Shown here: in pieces, positions 19,167-30,007 of the stretch | How the letters are laid out: each line of letters begins with the position of its first letter | Numbering within the stretch: position 1 is the first letter of the stretch | NCBI GenBank assembly: GCA_029939245.1 | Contig: JAOZTH010000007.1 | Location: 1 to 32,548, forward strand | Reading direction: 5' to 3' | DNA length: 32,548 nt | Source: Arcobacteraceae bacterium | GTDB lineage: Bacteria; Campylobacterota; Campylobacteria; Campylobacterales; Arcobacteraceae | The notes under the pieces: model-generated | Told to the model about the DNA's origin: nothing | Seen by the model: the letters and a program-made list of their open reading frames with translations, nothing else | Database searches by the model: none | Position numbers and translations under genes: made by a program

Positions 19167-20030
19167 ATGTCAAAAAAAGTCGTATTTGGAGTTATTTTCT
19201 CGATTTTGTCTATGTTTGTGGTGTTTACAAGCCATCAAAACAAGATAAATAACACAGGAGCTAACCTCATAAATCAATCATTTGAAGAGTCTATCGCACT
19301 ATATGCCACAGTCCGTGTGTTAAATGGTGTCATATCAGTAGCCCAAGGCACCCAGATATCGCCACCGGGTGTGACTATAACTATAGGGGAGATACTTGAC
19401 CCTATCAACGACCTAGTCGAGAGATTTTCACTCCTTGTGCTACTAAGTGTAGCATCGCTGGGAGTCCAAAAGATATTGCTGGGCTTGTTTACAGCTGATA
19501 TATTTTTCTATATTTTAGCTAGTAGTGTCGTGGTGGCAAATATCACCTACTGGGTCAGCGGTTCGTTTCGTTATGGATATATCTACAAGATCACAGCTAT
19601 AGTTGTGTTTTTGAACTTTTCTTTGCCTGTCATGTCTATATCAAACGATATGGTCTATAACCATTTTGCCAAACATCACTACGATATAAAAACACTCAAC
19701 GACAAGCTACACACCAGCACCACAGATATGCAAACTACAAACAAACGACAGCCACCACCTAGCAAAGAGCAGAGCTTTATAGCAAAATTGGGCTCAAAAA
19801 TCAAAGATACATTTAGTTTGAAATTTTATAGACAAAAGATGGAAAACTACAAACAATTTGCTAAAGATTCCACCACATATATCATAGATTTGTTTATCGT
19901 ATTTGTATTTAAAACTATCGTATTTCCACTTATTTTTCTGTTTTTGTTTTATCAGGTGTTAGTTTTAAGGATAGAACGATACAATGGGCAAAAGGATAAA
20001 TATGGGCAAAATTCCATTTACAGACGATGA
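19167..20030 (+). CDS. Multi-pass membrane protein of unknown function
   Basis: 287 aa with several hydrophobic segments; aaaggag RBS upstream. Confidence 0.6.
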   Translation: MSKKVVFGVIFSILSMFVVFTSHQNKINNTGANLINQSFEESIALYATVRVLNGVISVAQGTQISPPGVTITIGEILDPINDLVERFSLLVLLSVASLGVQKILLGLFTADIFFYILASSVVVANITYWVSGSFRYGYIYKITAIVVFLNFSLPVMSISNDMVYNHFAKHHYDIKTLNDKLHTSTTDMQTTNKRQPPPSKEQSFIAKLGSKIKDTFSLKFYRQKMENYKQFAKDSTTYIIDLFIVFVFKTIVFPLIFLFLFYQVLVLRIERYNGQKDKYGQNSIYRR

Positions 20031-20292
20031 ACTAAGAGAACCAATAGCAGAGATAATAGACAAAAAAATATCTCCTATGCTAGCGAAAGATGGCGGAGCT
20101 ATGAAGCTGCTAGACATCATAGACCAAAAAGTCTATGTCCAGCTACAAGGTGCCTGCATAGGGTGTGCCTCTAGCTCTACTACACTTGAGTTTATAGTCA
20201 AAAAAGAGATACGAGCTATGATACACCCAGATATAGTCGTCATAAATGTGCCTGTAGGCATGGAGGATAAGTTGGGGCAACTAGATGGATAA
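20002..20292 (+). CDS. NifU-like C-terminal-domain Fe-S scaffold protein
   Basis: ISPMLAKDGGAMKLLDI...VYVQLQGACIGCASSSTTLEFIVKKEI CxxC motif; start at internal ATG. Confidence 0.88.
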   Translation: MGKIPFTDDELREPIAEIIDKKISPMLAKDGGAMKLLDIIDQKVYVQLQGACIGCASSSTTLEFIVKKEIRAMIHPDIVVINVPVGMEDKLGQLDG

Positions 20293-20881
20293 ATTTAAGA
20301 TTATCACAAAAGCCAAAGAGAGTTTCGAGCAAGAAAACTACAAAAAATCACTTTTTCTATACTCACAGATACTTTTTGCAGAACCAGACAGCCATCTATG
20401 GCAAATGCTAGTGCAATTGTGCGATATAGGACTAGAAAACTCAGCAAATGCCCAGAGAATATACGACTACTTCACAACTATGATAAACGAAAACACAGAT
20501 AGACAAACAGCGATAGACAAAGCAAACGACCTAATAAAAGCAAACGATGGAGACATAGAACAGATATCGAGATATTTAAAAGAGTTTTCAAAAAGCACTA
20601 TAGACAAACTAGAAAGCATAAGCTACCAAGAGTTTGGCGACCTTGTAGCACAGAGAGGTTCGTTTCGTGTGGCATTTGAAGATATCATGTATAGCACCAA
20701 GATTGCCTTGATGGACAAAGAGCAGTTTTATCTGTTTTTGGAGCAACTTATCGTAAATGATTTTGATGATATGGCATACGAATATCTAGACAGCCACTAC
20801 AACTTTTTCAAATACGATGACAATGTAGCCAAACTATACAATATGTTAGAAAAAAAGAACCATGCGACTGCTACAAGATAG
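20285..20881 (+). CDS. Hypothetical TPR-like cytosolic protein
   Basis: 198 aa, helical, overlaps both neighbours in the operon. Confidence 0.5.
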   Translation: MDKFKIITKAKESFEQENYKKSLFLYSQILFAEPDSHLWQMLVQLCDIGLENSANAQRIYDYFTTMINENTDRQTAIDKANDLIKANDGDIEQISRYLKEFSKSTIDKLESISYQEFGDLVAQRGSFRVAFEDIMYSTKIALMDKEQFYLFLEQLIVNDFDDMAYEYLDSHYNFFKYDDNVAKLYNMLEKKNHATATR

Positions 20882-22154
20882 GTTTGCCTTTTGTGATGAC
20901 ACATCTGCTATAAAGGCAGGTGATATATTTGTATCGTCCAAAGAAAACAACCAATATATCCACAAACTACCAAAAGAGACAAAGATCATAAACGACTACA
21001 AACTAGCAGACTATTTCGATATGACAAATATCAACATAGTCGGAGTCTGTGGCACCAATGGCAAGACCACCACTACAGCAGGTATATACTCTATACTGCT
21101 AGATATGGGCTACAAAGTTGCTTTGCAAGGCGGTCGTGGGTTTTTTGTCAACGATACCAAAGTCGCTGATTTTACACTCACTACCCCTACTTTGCTAGAG
21201 ACTATAGGAAACATACAAAGAGCCATAACAAGTGGCTGTCCGTATTTTGTCATGGAAGTTAGCAGTCACGGCATAGCACAACACCGTATAGCCGGACTAC
21301 AGTTTGCCCTAAAAGTTCATACCAATATCACACAAGACCATCTGGATTTTCACAAGACCATAGAACAATACAGAGCGACCAAAAACAGCTTTTTCGCAGA
21401 TGACACTACCAAGCTAGTCAACAAAGACGACAAATATATCAAACAAAACAAGACCAACTGCTACACATACTCGCTAGAATACCCTGCTACATACAAAGTA
21501 GTGGCATATAGTCTAAACGATGGTTTGGATATAACTATGCAAAATATCCAAAACTTGACAAACTTATCATCGCCACTAGTAGGAGTGTTTAACATCTACA
21601 ATATCACGGCATGTGTAGGGGCGGTGCATATATTGACCAAAAAGCCACTCGATGATATAGCTGTAGCGGTCGAGAATTTCGCAGGAGTAGCAGGACGGAT
21701 GCAAAGAGTATCCACAGACCCTAGTATCATAGTCGATTTTGCTCATACTCCTGATGCTATGAAAAATGTCTTTGAAAGTTTCACTGGCAAAGATATAGTC
21801 GTAGTGTTTGGAGCAGGTGGAGACAGAGACCAAAGCAAACGAAAACTTATGGGACAGACTGCCAGTCGATATGCTACTTATACATATATCACGAGCGACA
21901 ACCCACGAAGCGAAGACCCAGATATGATATGCAAAAACATAGCAGAAGGATTTGGCGATAGCAAAAGATACGAGATAGAGGTAAACCGCAAAACGGCGAT
22001 AACCAAAGCGATCAAAAGTTTGAGTGCATACAAAAACCCAGTGCTACTTGTCCTAGGCAAAGGAGACGAACAGACACAGACGATATATGATCATCGTTTG
22101 CCGTTTTGTGATGCTACCGTGATAAAAGAGGTGCTAGATGAAAAAGATTTTTGA
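20862..22154 (+). CDS. murE: UDP-N-acetylmuramyl-tripeptide synthetase
   Basis: GVCGTNGKTTTTAGIYSIL, MEVSSHGIAQHR, TNITQDHLDFH, VDFAHTPDAMKN, VFGAGGDRDQSKR, TSDNPRSEDP. Confidence 0.95.
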   Translation: MRLLQDRFAFCDDTSAIKAGDIFVSSKENNQYIHKLPKETKIINDYKLADYFDMTNINIVGVCGTNGKTTTTAGIYSILLDMGYKVALQGGRGFFVNDTKVADFTLTTPTLLETIGNIQRAITSGCPYFVMEVSSHGIAQHRIAGLQFALKVHTNITQDHLDFHKTIEQYRATKNSFFADDTTKLVNKDDKYIKQNKTNCYTYSLEYPATYKVVAYSLNDGLDITMQNIQNLTNLSSPLVGVFNIYNITACVGAVHILTKKPLDDIAVAVENFAGVAGRMQRVSTDPSIIVDFAHTPDAMKNVFESFTGKDIVVVFGAGGDRDQSKRKLMGQTASRYATYTYITSDNPRSEDPDMICKNIAEGFGDSKRYEIEVNRKTAITKAIKSLSAYKNPVLLVLGKGDEQTQTIYDHRLPFCDATVIKEVLDEKDF

Positions 22155-23529
22155 AAGCGTAGCACAACTAGATAAAAATTGTTATACCGACTACAACCTA
22201 AACGAAGATATACTCATGGAACATGCAGGAAGTGCCATATATAACTATATCAAAAAAAAGTTCAAAAAAAGCAAAAAAATACTCATAGTATGTGGCACAG
22301 GCAACAACGGTGCCGATGGTTTGGTGCTAGCTAGACTTTTGTATGGTAGATACGACACCACTACATATTTGAGTGGATTTATGAAAACAGGCATAGGCAA
22401 ACTTCAAGCCATACGACTAGCAAAATTAGGAGTGCAAACTATAGACAAGCTACCTGCTGACATGCAGTTTGATGTGGTGGTGGATTGTTTGTTTGGTAGT
22501 GGTCTAAGTAGAAAGCTAGATGAAAAATATATGGCAATACTTAAACAGCTCAACGACACAAAAGCACACAAGATAGCATGCGATATCCCCAGCGGACTAG
22601 ACAACACAGGGCGACCTCGTCCTATATGTTTCACAGCTGACACTACAGTTGCTATGGGAGCTTTGAAGTTGTCGCTTTTTGCCGATATTAGCAAAGACAG
22701 CATAGGCAAAGTCATAGTCGCTAACTTGGGAATAGATAGAACTATATATGAAAAAGAGACAAACTGTTTTTTGCTAGACAAAAAAGATATGAAGCTACCA
22801 TATAGAACACTAGCAAACACACACAAAGTTTCGCTAGGACATCTAGCAGTGGTATGTGGCGAAAAAGTTGGTGCCGGCAAACTATGTGCCATGTCTGCTA
22901 TAAACTTCGCATGTGGTATGGTGACGGCGATATCAAAAGACCACATAGCAAACTTAGATGACAACTTGATGCAAAACAGCAGTTTGCCACAAACCACCAC
23001 AGCTATAGCTATAGGTATGGGACTAGGAAGCTACTACGACAAAACTTTGCTAGAAAACGACCTACCCAAAATTTTAGATGCCGATATCTTTTATGACAAA
23101 AATATATCGGCACTATTGACACAGCAAAACATAGTGCTGACACCACACCCAAAAGAGTTTGTGTCGCTTTTGTCGTTGTGTGGTATATGTGATATAGACA
23201 CTGACACTTTGCAAGATGATAGAGTGAGATACTGCAAACTTTTTAGCGAAACTTATCCACATATAGTCTTGCTACTCAAAGGGGCCAACCATATCATAGC
23301 ATATGATAGCAAGTTTTATATCAATCCACACGGCACAAATATATTAAGCACAGCTGGCAGTGGCGATGTGTTGAGCGGACTTATAGGCTCTGCTCTTGCT
23401 TATGGTTTGTCGCCGTTTGATGCTACGGTGCTAGGTTCGCTAGCTCATACAAGTTTGGCAAATAAGTTTAGACACGGTTCATTTACGGTCAAGGCTACCG
23501 ACTTGATAAAAAAGATTAGAAAATTATGA
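22138..23529 (+). CDS. nnr: Bifunctional NAD(P)H-hydrate epimerase/dehydratase
   Basis: ILIVCGTGNNGADGLVLARLL, CDIPSGLDNTG, VLTPHPKEFVSLL, GTNILSTAGSGDVLSGLIGSALAYG. Confidence 0.92.
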   Translation: MKKIFESVAQLDKNCYTDYNLNEDILMEHAGSAIYNYIKKKFKKSKKILIVCGTGNNGADGLVLARLLYGRYDTTTYLSGFMKTGIGKLQAIRLAKLGVQTIDKLPADMQFDVVVDCLFGSGLSRKLDEKYMAILKQLNDTKAHKIACDIPSGLDNTGRPRPICFTADTTVAMGALKLSLFADISKDSIGKVIVANLGIDRTIYEKETNCFLLDKKDMKLPYRTLANTHKVSLGHLAVVCGEKVGAGKLCAMSAINFACGMVTAISKDHIANLDDNLMQNSSLPQTTTAIAIGMGLGSYYDKTLLENDLPKILDADIFYDKNISALLTQQNIVLTPHPKEFVSLLSLCGICDIDTDTLQDDRVRYCKLFSETYPHIVLLLKGANHIIAYDSKFYINPHGTNILSTAGSGDVLSGLIGSALAYGLSPFDATVLGSLAHTSLANKFRHGSFTVKATDLIKKIRKL

Positions 23530-24062
23530 AGTGGGAAATATCAAAGCAATTTGACTTTTGTTATGGTCATAGAGTATGGTCTCAAAGTTTGGACAAAAGT
23601 TTCGCTATAGATGACTGTCTGGAGTGTCGGCACTTGCACGGACATCAAGGCAAAGTCATAGTTCATCTGTCTAGCGATAGCTTAAAAGACGGTATGATAA
23701 CCGACTTCAAGCACCTAAACTGGTTCAAAAGATTTATAGACGATACTATAGACCATAAGTTTATATTGGATCTCAACGACCCGCTATATAGCACGATATT
23801 GCCGGCATACACAGACAAAGCAGACCTGATATATTTTGATGATAACTTTTATATACCAAACATAGACAAGCTCAAAGAGGAGCCAGATCACATACTAGAA
23901 TATATAGAAAGTTTTGTCGTGGTGGATTTCGTGCCTACTAGCGAAAACTTAGCAAAGTGGTTTTTGGATATAGTCAGCAAAAAGATGGCAAAGCTAGATA
24001 TAAAAGTCTGCAAAGTCGAGCTATATGAGACACCCAAAAGCAAAGCAGTGGTGAGAGTATGA
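23526..24062 (+). CDS. queD: 6-carboxytetrahydropterin synthase / PTPS family
   Basis: FDFCYGHRVW, CRHLHGHQGKVIVHL, MITDFKHL, DHKFIL. Confidence 0.8.
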   Translation: MKWEISKQFDFCYGHRVWSQSLDKSFAIDDCLECRHLHGHQGKVIVHLSSDSLKDGMITDFKHLNWFKRFIDDTIDHKFILDLNDPLYSTILPAYTDKADLIYFDDNFYIPNIDKLKEEPDHILEYIESFVVVDFVPTSENLAKWFLDIVSKKMAKLDIKVCKVELYETPKSKAVVRV

Positions 24063-24466
24063 AAAAAGTGCTTGTCCTATGCACTGGCAACAGCTGTAGA
24101 AGTATCATGCTAGAAGCGATACTAAACAAAGAGTTCTCACATATAGTTGTAGCCCAAAGCTCTGGAGTCCAGCATAGCGGTCAAGTGCATCTATATACCA
24201 AAAAGGTGCTAAAACACTACGGCTATTGGGACGAAAGCTATCATAGCAAACCTCTAGGCGATGTGCTAGACGGCACAAACAGTTTCGATATGGTTATCAC
24301 TGTATGTAGCCATGCAGATACAAAGTGTCCTATATTTCCACTAGATACAAAAGTTTTGCATATAGGATTTGATGACCCCGTGCGGTATGGCTACGATGGT
24401 TTTGTCAAACTTTTCAAAGATATGAAAAAGATTTTTCACAAGGAGTATTTCGATGATAAAACTTAA
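24059..24466 (+). CDS. Low-MW phosphatase / arsenate-reductase (ArsC) family protein
   Basis: VLVLCTGNSCRSIMLEAIL P-loop; FDMVITVCSHADTKCPIFP. Confidence 0.82.
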   Translation: MKKVLVLCTGNSCRSIMLEAILNKEFSHIVVAQSSGVQHSGQVHLYTKKVLKHYGYWDESYHSKPLGDVLDGTNSFDMVITVCSHADTKCPIFPLDTKVLHIGFDDPVRYGYDGFVKLFKDMKKIFHKEYFDDKT

Positions 24467-25190
24467 CTGCGACATAGGCGAGGGCTACGGCATATATACG
24501 TTAAATGACGACAAACAAATATATCCACACATAGATATGGCAAACCTGGCATGTGGTTTTCACGGCGGTTGTGCAGATATCATGAACACAAGTGTCCGCC
24601 TAGCCACACAGCATGATGTAGCTATAGGGGCACATGTATCATACCAAGACCGAGTAGGATTTGGCAGACGGTCTATGGTATATACAGCAGACGAATTGTC
24701 GGCTATTGTTTTGTATCAGATAGGAGCTTTGAGTGGCTTTTGCCAGGCTTATGATGCCAAAATATCCTATGTCAAACCACACGGAGCCATGTACAACGAT
24801 ATGATGAAAGACCAAAAAATATTTGAGACCATAACACAAACTATATCTAGCTGGGACGATACTGTGGGTCTGATGATACTATCAACTCCGCACCACAAAC
24901 ACTACGAAGCCATAGCCCAAAAGTTTGGCATAGATCTCATATATGAACTGTTTGCCGACAGAAACTACACAGACAGCGGACTGCTAGTTAGTAGAACCAA
25001 ACCAAATGCCGTGATACACGACAAAGAAACCATACTTAAAAGAGTCCAAACACTTATCAACCACGGCTACTTGTTGAGCGAAAATGACCAAAAATTATAC
25101 ATACAAGCAGATAGTTTGTGTGTCCATGGTGACACAGCTTTGGCTATAGATATAGTCAAGAGTATCAAAAAACTCTTGAACTTAATTTAA
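24453..25190 (+). CDS. pxpA: 5-oxoprolinase subunit A (LamB/YcsF family)
   Basis: LNCDIGEGYGIY, ANLACGFHGGCADIM, GAHVSYQDRVGFGRR, YVKPHGAMYNDM, VHGDT. Confidence 0.93.
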   Translation: MIKLNCDIGEGYGIYTLNDDKQIYPHIDMANLACGFHGGCADIMNTSVRLATQHDVAIGAHVSYQDRVGFGRRSMVYTADELSAIVLYQIGALSGFCQAYDAKISYVKPHGAMYNDMMKDQKIFETITQTISSWDDTVGLMILSTPHHKHYEAIAQKFGIDLIYELFADRNYTDSGLLVSRTKPNAVIHDKETILKRVQTLINHGYLLSENDQKLYIQADSLCVHGDTALAIDIVKSIKKLLNLI

Positions 25191-25213
25191 CATACTATCA
25201 ACGAAGGACATAT

Positions 25214-28200
25214 ATGAAAAAACTCTCCATAGCCATAGATATGGGTGCCAAAAACAATGGTATATTTATGGTCAAAACCGATGGCGACAAGATAATAGAT
25301 AAAAAAGCAAGTTGTATAGTCATAGATGGCAACAAAATTAACTTTTCAAAAAAAAGTCGTAGAAAAAACAGACACAAAGACAGAAACTACAAGCGAAGAA
25401 AACTTGCAAAAAGATTGTTAGATGAGTTAGTTGATATGTCACAATATGACCAAAAACAAGCCGAATTTATATTTGGAACTTTGAACAATCGTGGATATAC
25501 TTTGCTAAGTAGTGAAAATGAGTTTGAAGAGCTAAGCGATGAAACCATGAAGTTCAACAAGCTTTATCTCGAAGCTATATCAGGACAAGCAACCAAAGAG
25601 AAGTTTGAGCTGTATTTTACAGATGAGTTTGATGATGACAAGGCATTGTTAAATTTTTTGGATACAAATATCAAAAATATCAAAAAGACAATCTCTAACT
25701 TGATAAACTTTTCAAAAAAAGACAAAATACTAGATGATTTAGTATCATTAAAAACAAACAGTATCAAAAAATTTAATGCATTTTCACATGTAAAAATTTT
25801 GCTTTCAAAATATGGATACAGAGACTTAGGCAAAAATGAAAAAGATATAACAGAAAAACTAAAAAACAACAATATATATCTGTCAAAATTTGATTTTGAC
25901 AAAGAAAAACAAGATATAGAATCGTTGAATTTTGACAAAGAAAGTGTCAAAGACAAGTCAATCATCACAAAAGATTTGAAACTTTTGAAAGAATTTTTAT
26001 CGGGTATCCAAAAAGAGATAGCCACAGGAGCAAAGCCCAGGAAGCAATATCTCAAAGAGATAAAAGAAGAGATAGAAAAGCAGTTTGATTTTATACAAAA
26101 CTTTACTAAAGATGAGTTTTTTAATATCGTAGGCAATATCTCAAACCTACAGTTAAGAATATTACGAAAGTTTTTCAATAAAAATTCTACAAAAAACAGT
26201 CAGCTACAAGTTCTGAAAAGATATTTTGTAGCTTTTCATTATAAAGACGAGGCAAAAAGCAGAAGAAAAAAGCTTTTTGTAGAGCTAAACAAACACAATG
26301 ATATATTGTCGTTTTTCAAAACTTGCGACCCAGAACTCACTAGCCCACCATATGAAGATATGAACAACCGAGACACCTACAAATGCAACAGTATGCTGAT
26401 AAAACCAGAGTTGATAACCGATGATATAAAAAAAGCCATAGATATTTTGCTATCAAAAGATGAGTTTGCTACTATCACACAAGAGATAGACAAAAGCACA
26501 GGAGAGTTTAAGCATATAGGCATACGAGACAAAAGAGTATCAAAACACCAAAAACTATCACAAAAAGAGCTAAGCAAATACAACAATACAGACAACCATG
26601 CGCCGATAATATATCAGTCAACAGACTGGACATATAGCAAATACCTACAAAGAATCTTTGATATGAAACTTTTTGACAAAATCACAAAATACAAAAATGC
26701 CGATAAAATATATGAAGAAAATTTCAACAGCTTTTATCACCCCAGAAATGTATTTAAACACACAAAGAAGTTTGAAAAAGGCAAGATAGACAGTATAGAA
26801 CTGTTTAAAAAACTATTTGGCAAAGATACCTACGATAGCTTGAAACCAATAGCCGAAATATACTATAAAGAAGAGCAGAAAATCAAAAACGGAATATACT
26901 CTCACGATACTTCTGTGTTTGTAAAATGCGGCACAAACACACCATACAAAAACAATGCCAAACATATTCTATTAAAACCACTATACTCTTATAGTTTTAC
27001 GAGCGATGAGTCAGATAAATATCTGGAAGCTATCAAAAAGACTAGAGGACTACAGACACAACTGGAGCTTATATCAAACGAAGCAAAAAAGCACCAAAAT
27101 GGCTTTTATAATATAGTCAAAGCTTGTTTTGACGATGACAAATGTGTAGCAGACAAAGAGATAAAGAAAATCATAACAAATCTAAACCCAAACTTAGAAG
27201 CTATCCAAACTATATTTAAAGACCTAAACATAGAGGCAAAATATTTTAACTCTATAGAAAAAGTAGATGAAAACAACTTGACAACTATCATCAATATACT
27301 TAAACAAACCTTTGAGATACTTTTCAAAGAATTGAGCGGATTTAACAAAACTTGTCAAAATTGCACAAAAGAAAATGCAACAAGAAGCGACCAAACTTTC
27401 CCTATAGCCCAAAGACTACTCAGTGATGTGGCTAAACCGATAGATGGTATGCTTGATATGATGATAGATAGATTAGCACATGAAATCACAACAAATATAG
27501 ACAAAAGCGATATAGAGGATATAGTGCAGTTGGATATACTACTAGAGCAGAATCGTTTTGAGTTTGAAGAAAATCTAAACGTTATAAAAAGAGCTTCAAA
27601 CAAAGATATCAAAAAACTAAAAAGAGAATACAAAGACAGGTTAAATATAGATATATGCCCCTATAGTGGCAAGCAGTTTGACAAAGGCGACTACGATCAC
27701 ATATTGCCACAAAGCAAAGGTGTGTATAATAGCAAAGCAAATATGATATATGTGAGTAGCGATGGCAACCAAAACATCAAAGGTGCTACAACTTGGACTT
27801 TGGATATGCTCAAAAAACCACACCTGAATACTATGTTCCATACGGACAATATCAAAGAGATAAAAGAGTTTATCAAAACAAATATAGCCCGTATAGACCA
27901 AACAAACTTCACCAACTTTGACAACTTGAAGCTAAACGAACAAATAGCATTTCGTTATGCTTTGTTTATGGAGCATACAAGTAGCGAGTTCAAAACAGCA
28001 TTTGACTTGCTAAAAAAGGACAAGCTCAAAACTATCACAAACGGCACACAAAAAAGACTAGCAAGACTAGTATATGAAAAACTGGTACAAAAGTTTCCAT
28101 ATGAGTTTAATGCTAAAAATAAAAATAAAACTCTAAAGATAGATGTAAATAGCAAAACCATAGACTATAAACTTGTATCAACTACTAGAAGATATCTAGC

Positions 28201-29590
28201 AGTAGATCAAACTACTGGAGAGATAAATCATCTGTTTAAAGAAGATATTCAAGATAGCCACTCGCACTGTATAGATGCTATGGTGGTGTTTTATCTAGCC
28301 AACAGCGATGCACAGAAAATAAAAAGATCGGATAACTTGAGCGACAAGATAAGCAAAAGAGTATTTAACTTTGATTTTAAAGATATTTATGTAGAAGAGT
28401 CAAGCATAAACAATATCGCAAAAAACAAAACCTTTATAAACTCACCAAAAAAGGAGCTAGGGTCTTATAAGCTTTTTGATGATACAATTTATAGTGAAAA
28501 TTATAAACATATCACAAAAGAAAACACAACTAAAAAAGAGCTGGAGATTCTCGTTAAGTATTTACTGTTGTTTGTATATGAAAAGGGCAAAAAAATAGTC
28601 ATAGATAATATTGAAAAAGTAAAGGAGAAAACTATTTATAAGATAGATATACAAAAAGTATCAAATACTATTTATAAACTATTCAACAACAAAGACAAAC
28701 CAGGTTTGGTGTCGTTAAAGTTTTTAGACAAGTATCAATACTTTACTTCCAGAAAAGAGATACAAAATATATTTTTTGATGACAAAAAAACAAAACTTTT
28801 GGAGTATGAAAAGATTAAAAATATACCGTATTTTAGCAACAAGCTATATAAAGCTGTATATAAAAAACTTCTAGAGGAGAAAAAACTTTTTGATATATCC
28901 GATGACAAAAAAACTATATTAAATAGCAAGATTTTAGAAGAGTTGCTACAAGATATGTTTGATTCAAAACAAAAAGCAGAAAACAAAAAACAAAGAAAAA
29001 GAGGCAAAAAGCGACACAAATATAGTTTGCCGATATTGGGCAGTCCTAAGTTTAGGATAAAAAGAGGCAAAACATGGCAAGTATTGGGAAATAAAGACAT
29101 AGCTACAAAAAATTATATAATAGATGGCGACATCAAGCCTGTGCCGTATTTTTCAAAAAATACAATACCGCTCAAAATAAAAGATTTGATAGATTGTTTG
29201 CTTGTTAACAAAGATGACAAAAATATCTATAGTGTCACTATAGACACAACAAAGATATGCGACTATGTAAGCAACTTGACATATCTGATAACCGAAGCCA
29301 AAAGATGCACTGTCATATCTACATTTGTAAAAGCGAGTTTTGTAGATGTGGATATCTCTTCTGTAGGTGTGTTTGATGGAGCAAAAGATAAAGTATTTGA
29401 GAGTTTTATCGCAAACTATATAGACAATAAGGATTTGGAACTATCAAAATATATAGGCTCTATAAGAGATGGGATAAATGCAAAAGCGACTATAGTAGAC
29501 AACAACAATCAAACAATCACACTAAAGTATAAAGCTAGCATCAACAAAGACAAAAAACAGATTATCTTGGACAATCTAAAGGACAAATAG
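25214..29590 (+). CDS. cas9: CRISPR-associated endonuclease Cas9, type II-B-like (1458 aa)
   Basis: RuvC-I SIAIDMGAKNNGIF (Asp9), Arg-rich bridge helix SRRKNRHKDRNYKRRKLAKR, RuvC-II-like MIDRLAHEI, HNH CPYSGKQFDKGDYDHILPQSKG (D828-H829), RuvC-III HSHCIDAMVVF (H1018, D1021); neighbours cas1/cas2/cas4, tracrRNA and array. Confidence 0.95.
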   Translation: MKKLSIAIDMGAKNNGIFMVKTDGDKIIDKKASCIVIDGNKINFSKKSRRKNRHKDRNYKRRKLAKRLLDELVDMSQYDQKQAEFIFGTLNNRGYTLLSSENEFEELSDETMKFNKLYLEAISGQATKEKFELYFTDEFDDDKALLNFLDTNIKNIKKTISNLINFSKKDKILDDLVSLKTNSIKKFNAFSHVKILLSKYGYRDLGKNEKDITEKLKNNNIYLSKFDFDKEKQDIESLNFDKESVKDKSIITKDLKLLKEFLSGIQKEIATGAKPRKQYLKEIKEEIEKQFDFIQNFTKDEFFNIVGNISNLQLRILRKFFNKNSTKNSQLQVLKRYFVAFHYKDEAKSRRKKLFVELNKHNDILSFFKTCDPELTSPPYEDMNNRDTYKCNSMLIKPELITDDIKKAIDILLSKDEFATITQEIDKSTGEFKHIGIRDKRVSKHQKLSQKELSKYNNTDNHAPIIYQSTDWTYSKYLQRIFDMKLFDKITKYKNADKIYEENFNSFYHPRNVFKHTKKFEKGKIDSIELFKKLFGKDTYDSLKPIAEIYYKEEQKIKNGIYSHDTSVFVKCGTNTPYKNNAKHILLKPLYSYSFTSDESDKYLEAIKKTRGLQTQLELISNEAKKHQNGFYNIVKACFDDDKCVADKEIKKIITNLNPNLEAIQTIFKDLNIEAKYFNSIEKVDENNLTTIINILKQTFEILFKELSGFNKTCQNCTKENATRSDQTFPIAQRLLSDVAKPIDGMLDMMIDRLAHEITTNIDKSDIEDIVQLDILLEQNRFEFEENLNVIKRASNKDIKKLKREYKDRLNIDICPYSGKQFDKGDYDHILPQSKGVYNSKANMIYVSSDGNQNIKGATTWTLDMLKKPHLNTMFHTDNIKEIKEFIKTNIARIDQTNFTNFDNLKLNEQIAFRYALFMEHTSSEFKTAFDLLKKDKLKTITNGTQKRLARLVYEKLVQKFPYEFNAKNKNKTLKIDVNSKTIDYKLVSTTRRYLAVDQTTGEINHLFKEDIQDSHSHCIDAMVVFYLANSDAQKIKRSDNLSDKISKRVFNFDFKDIYVEESSINNIAKNKTFINSPKKELGSYKLFDDTIYSENYKHITKENTTKKELEILVKYLLLFVYEKGKKIVIDNIEKVKEKTIYKIDIQKVSNTIYKLFNNKDKPGLVSLKFLDKYQYFTSRKEIQNIFFDDKKTKLLEYEKIKNIPYFSNKLYKAVYKKLLEEKKLFDISDDKKTILNSKILEELLQDMFDSKQKAENKKQRKRGKKRHKYSLPILGSPKFRIKRGKTWQVLGNKDIATKNYIIDGDIKPVPYFSKNTIPLKIKDLIDCLLVNKDDKNIYSVTIDTTKICDYVSNLTYLITEAKRCTVISTFVKASFVDVDISSVGVFDGAKDKVFESFIANYIDNKDLELSKYIGSIRDGINAKATIVDNNNQTITLKYKASINKDKKQIILDNLKDK

Positions 29591-30007
29591 ATGCAAAAAT
29601 TGGACACAACATATCTAAGTAAATGCAATATGGCACTTTCGAAAGCATACATAAAACTACAAAAATATGATAAGGACGAGATAGAATATGAGATATATAG
29701 AAGTGCGGTCATAAAAGAGTTTGAGATAATTTTGGAACAATCAGGAAAATTGTTGAAAAAAGTATTGAGACCATATTTTCATACCAACAAAGCAGTAGAT
29801 GAGCTTTCATTTAAAGACATATTTAGACAAGCTGGACTTCATAGTTTGCTAACTATAGATGAAGTTGAAAGATGGCTAAAGTATAGAGACAACAGAAATA
29901 CAACTACTCATGATTATGGCGAATATCTAGCAAACGAAACTTTGGTTTTGATAGAGCAGTTTATAAAAGATGTAGATAAACTTGCAAGGTTGATAGATGA
30001 TACTTAG
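29591..30007 (+). CDS. hepT: HEPN-domain toxin-like protein (HepT / NTase substrate-binding family)
   Basis: 138 aa; RNTTTHDY at 29894-29917 matches R-X4-H-X-Y; paired with an MNT-domain gene; start codon abuts the cas9 stop. Confidence 0.85.
   Translation: MQKLDTTYLSKCNMALSKAYIKLQKYDKDEIEYEIYRSAVIKEFEIILEQSGKLLKKVLRPYFHTNKAVDELSFKDIFRQAGLHSLLTIDEVERWLKYRDNRNTTTHDYGEYLANETLVLIEQFIKDVDKLARLIDDT

Noticed and set aside
25564-26178. 204-aa minus-strand ORF inside cas9 and other antisense cas9 ORFs
   Set aside because: Antisense to conserved cas9 sequence, Phe/Ser-rich artefactual composition
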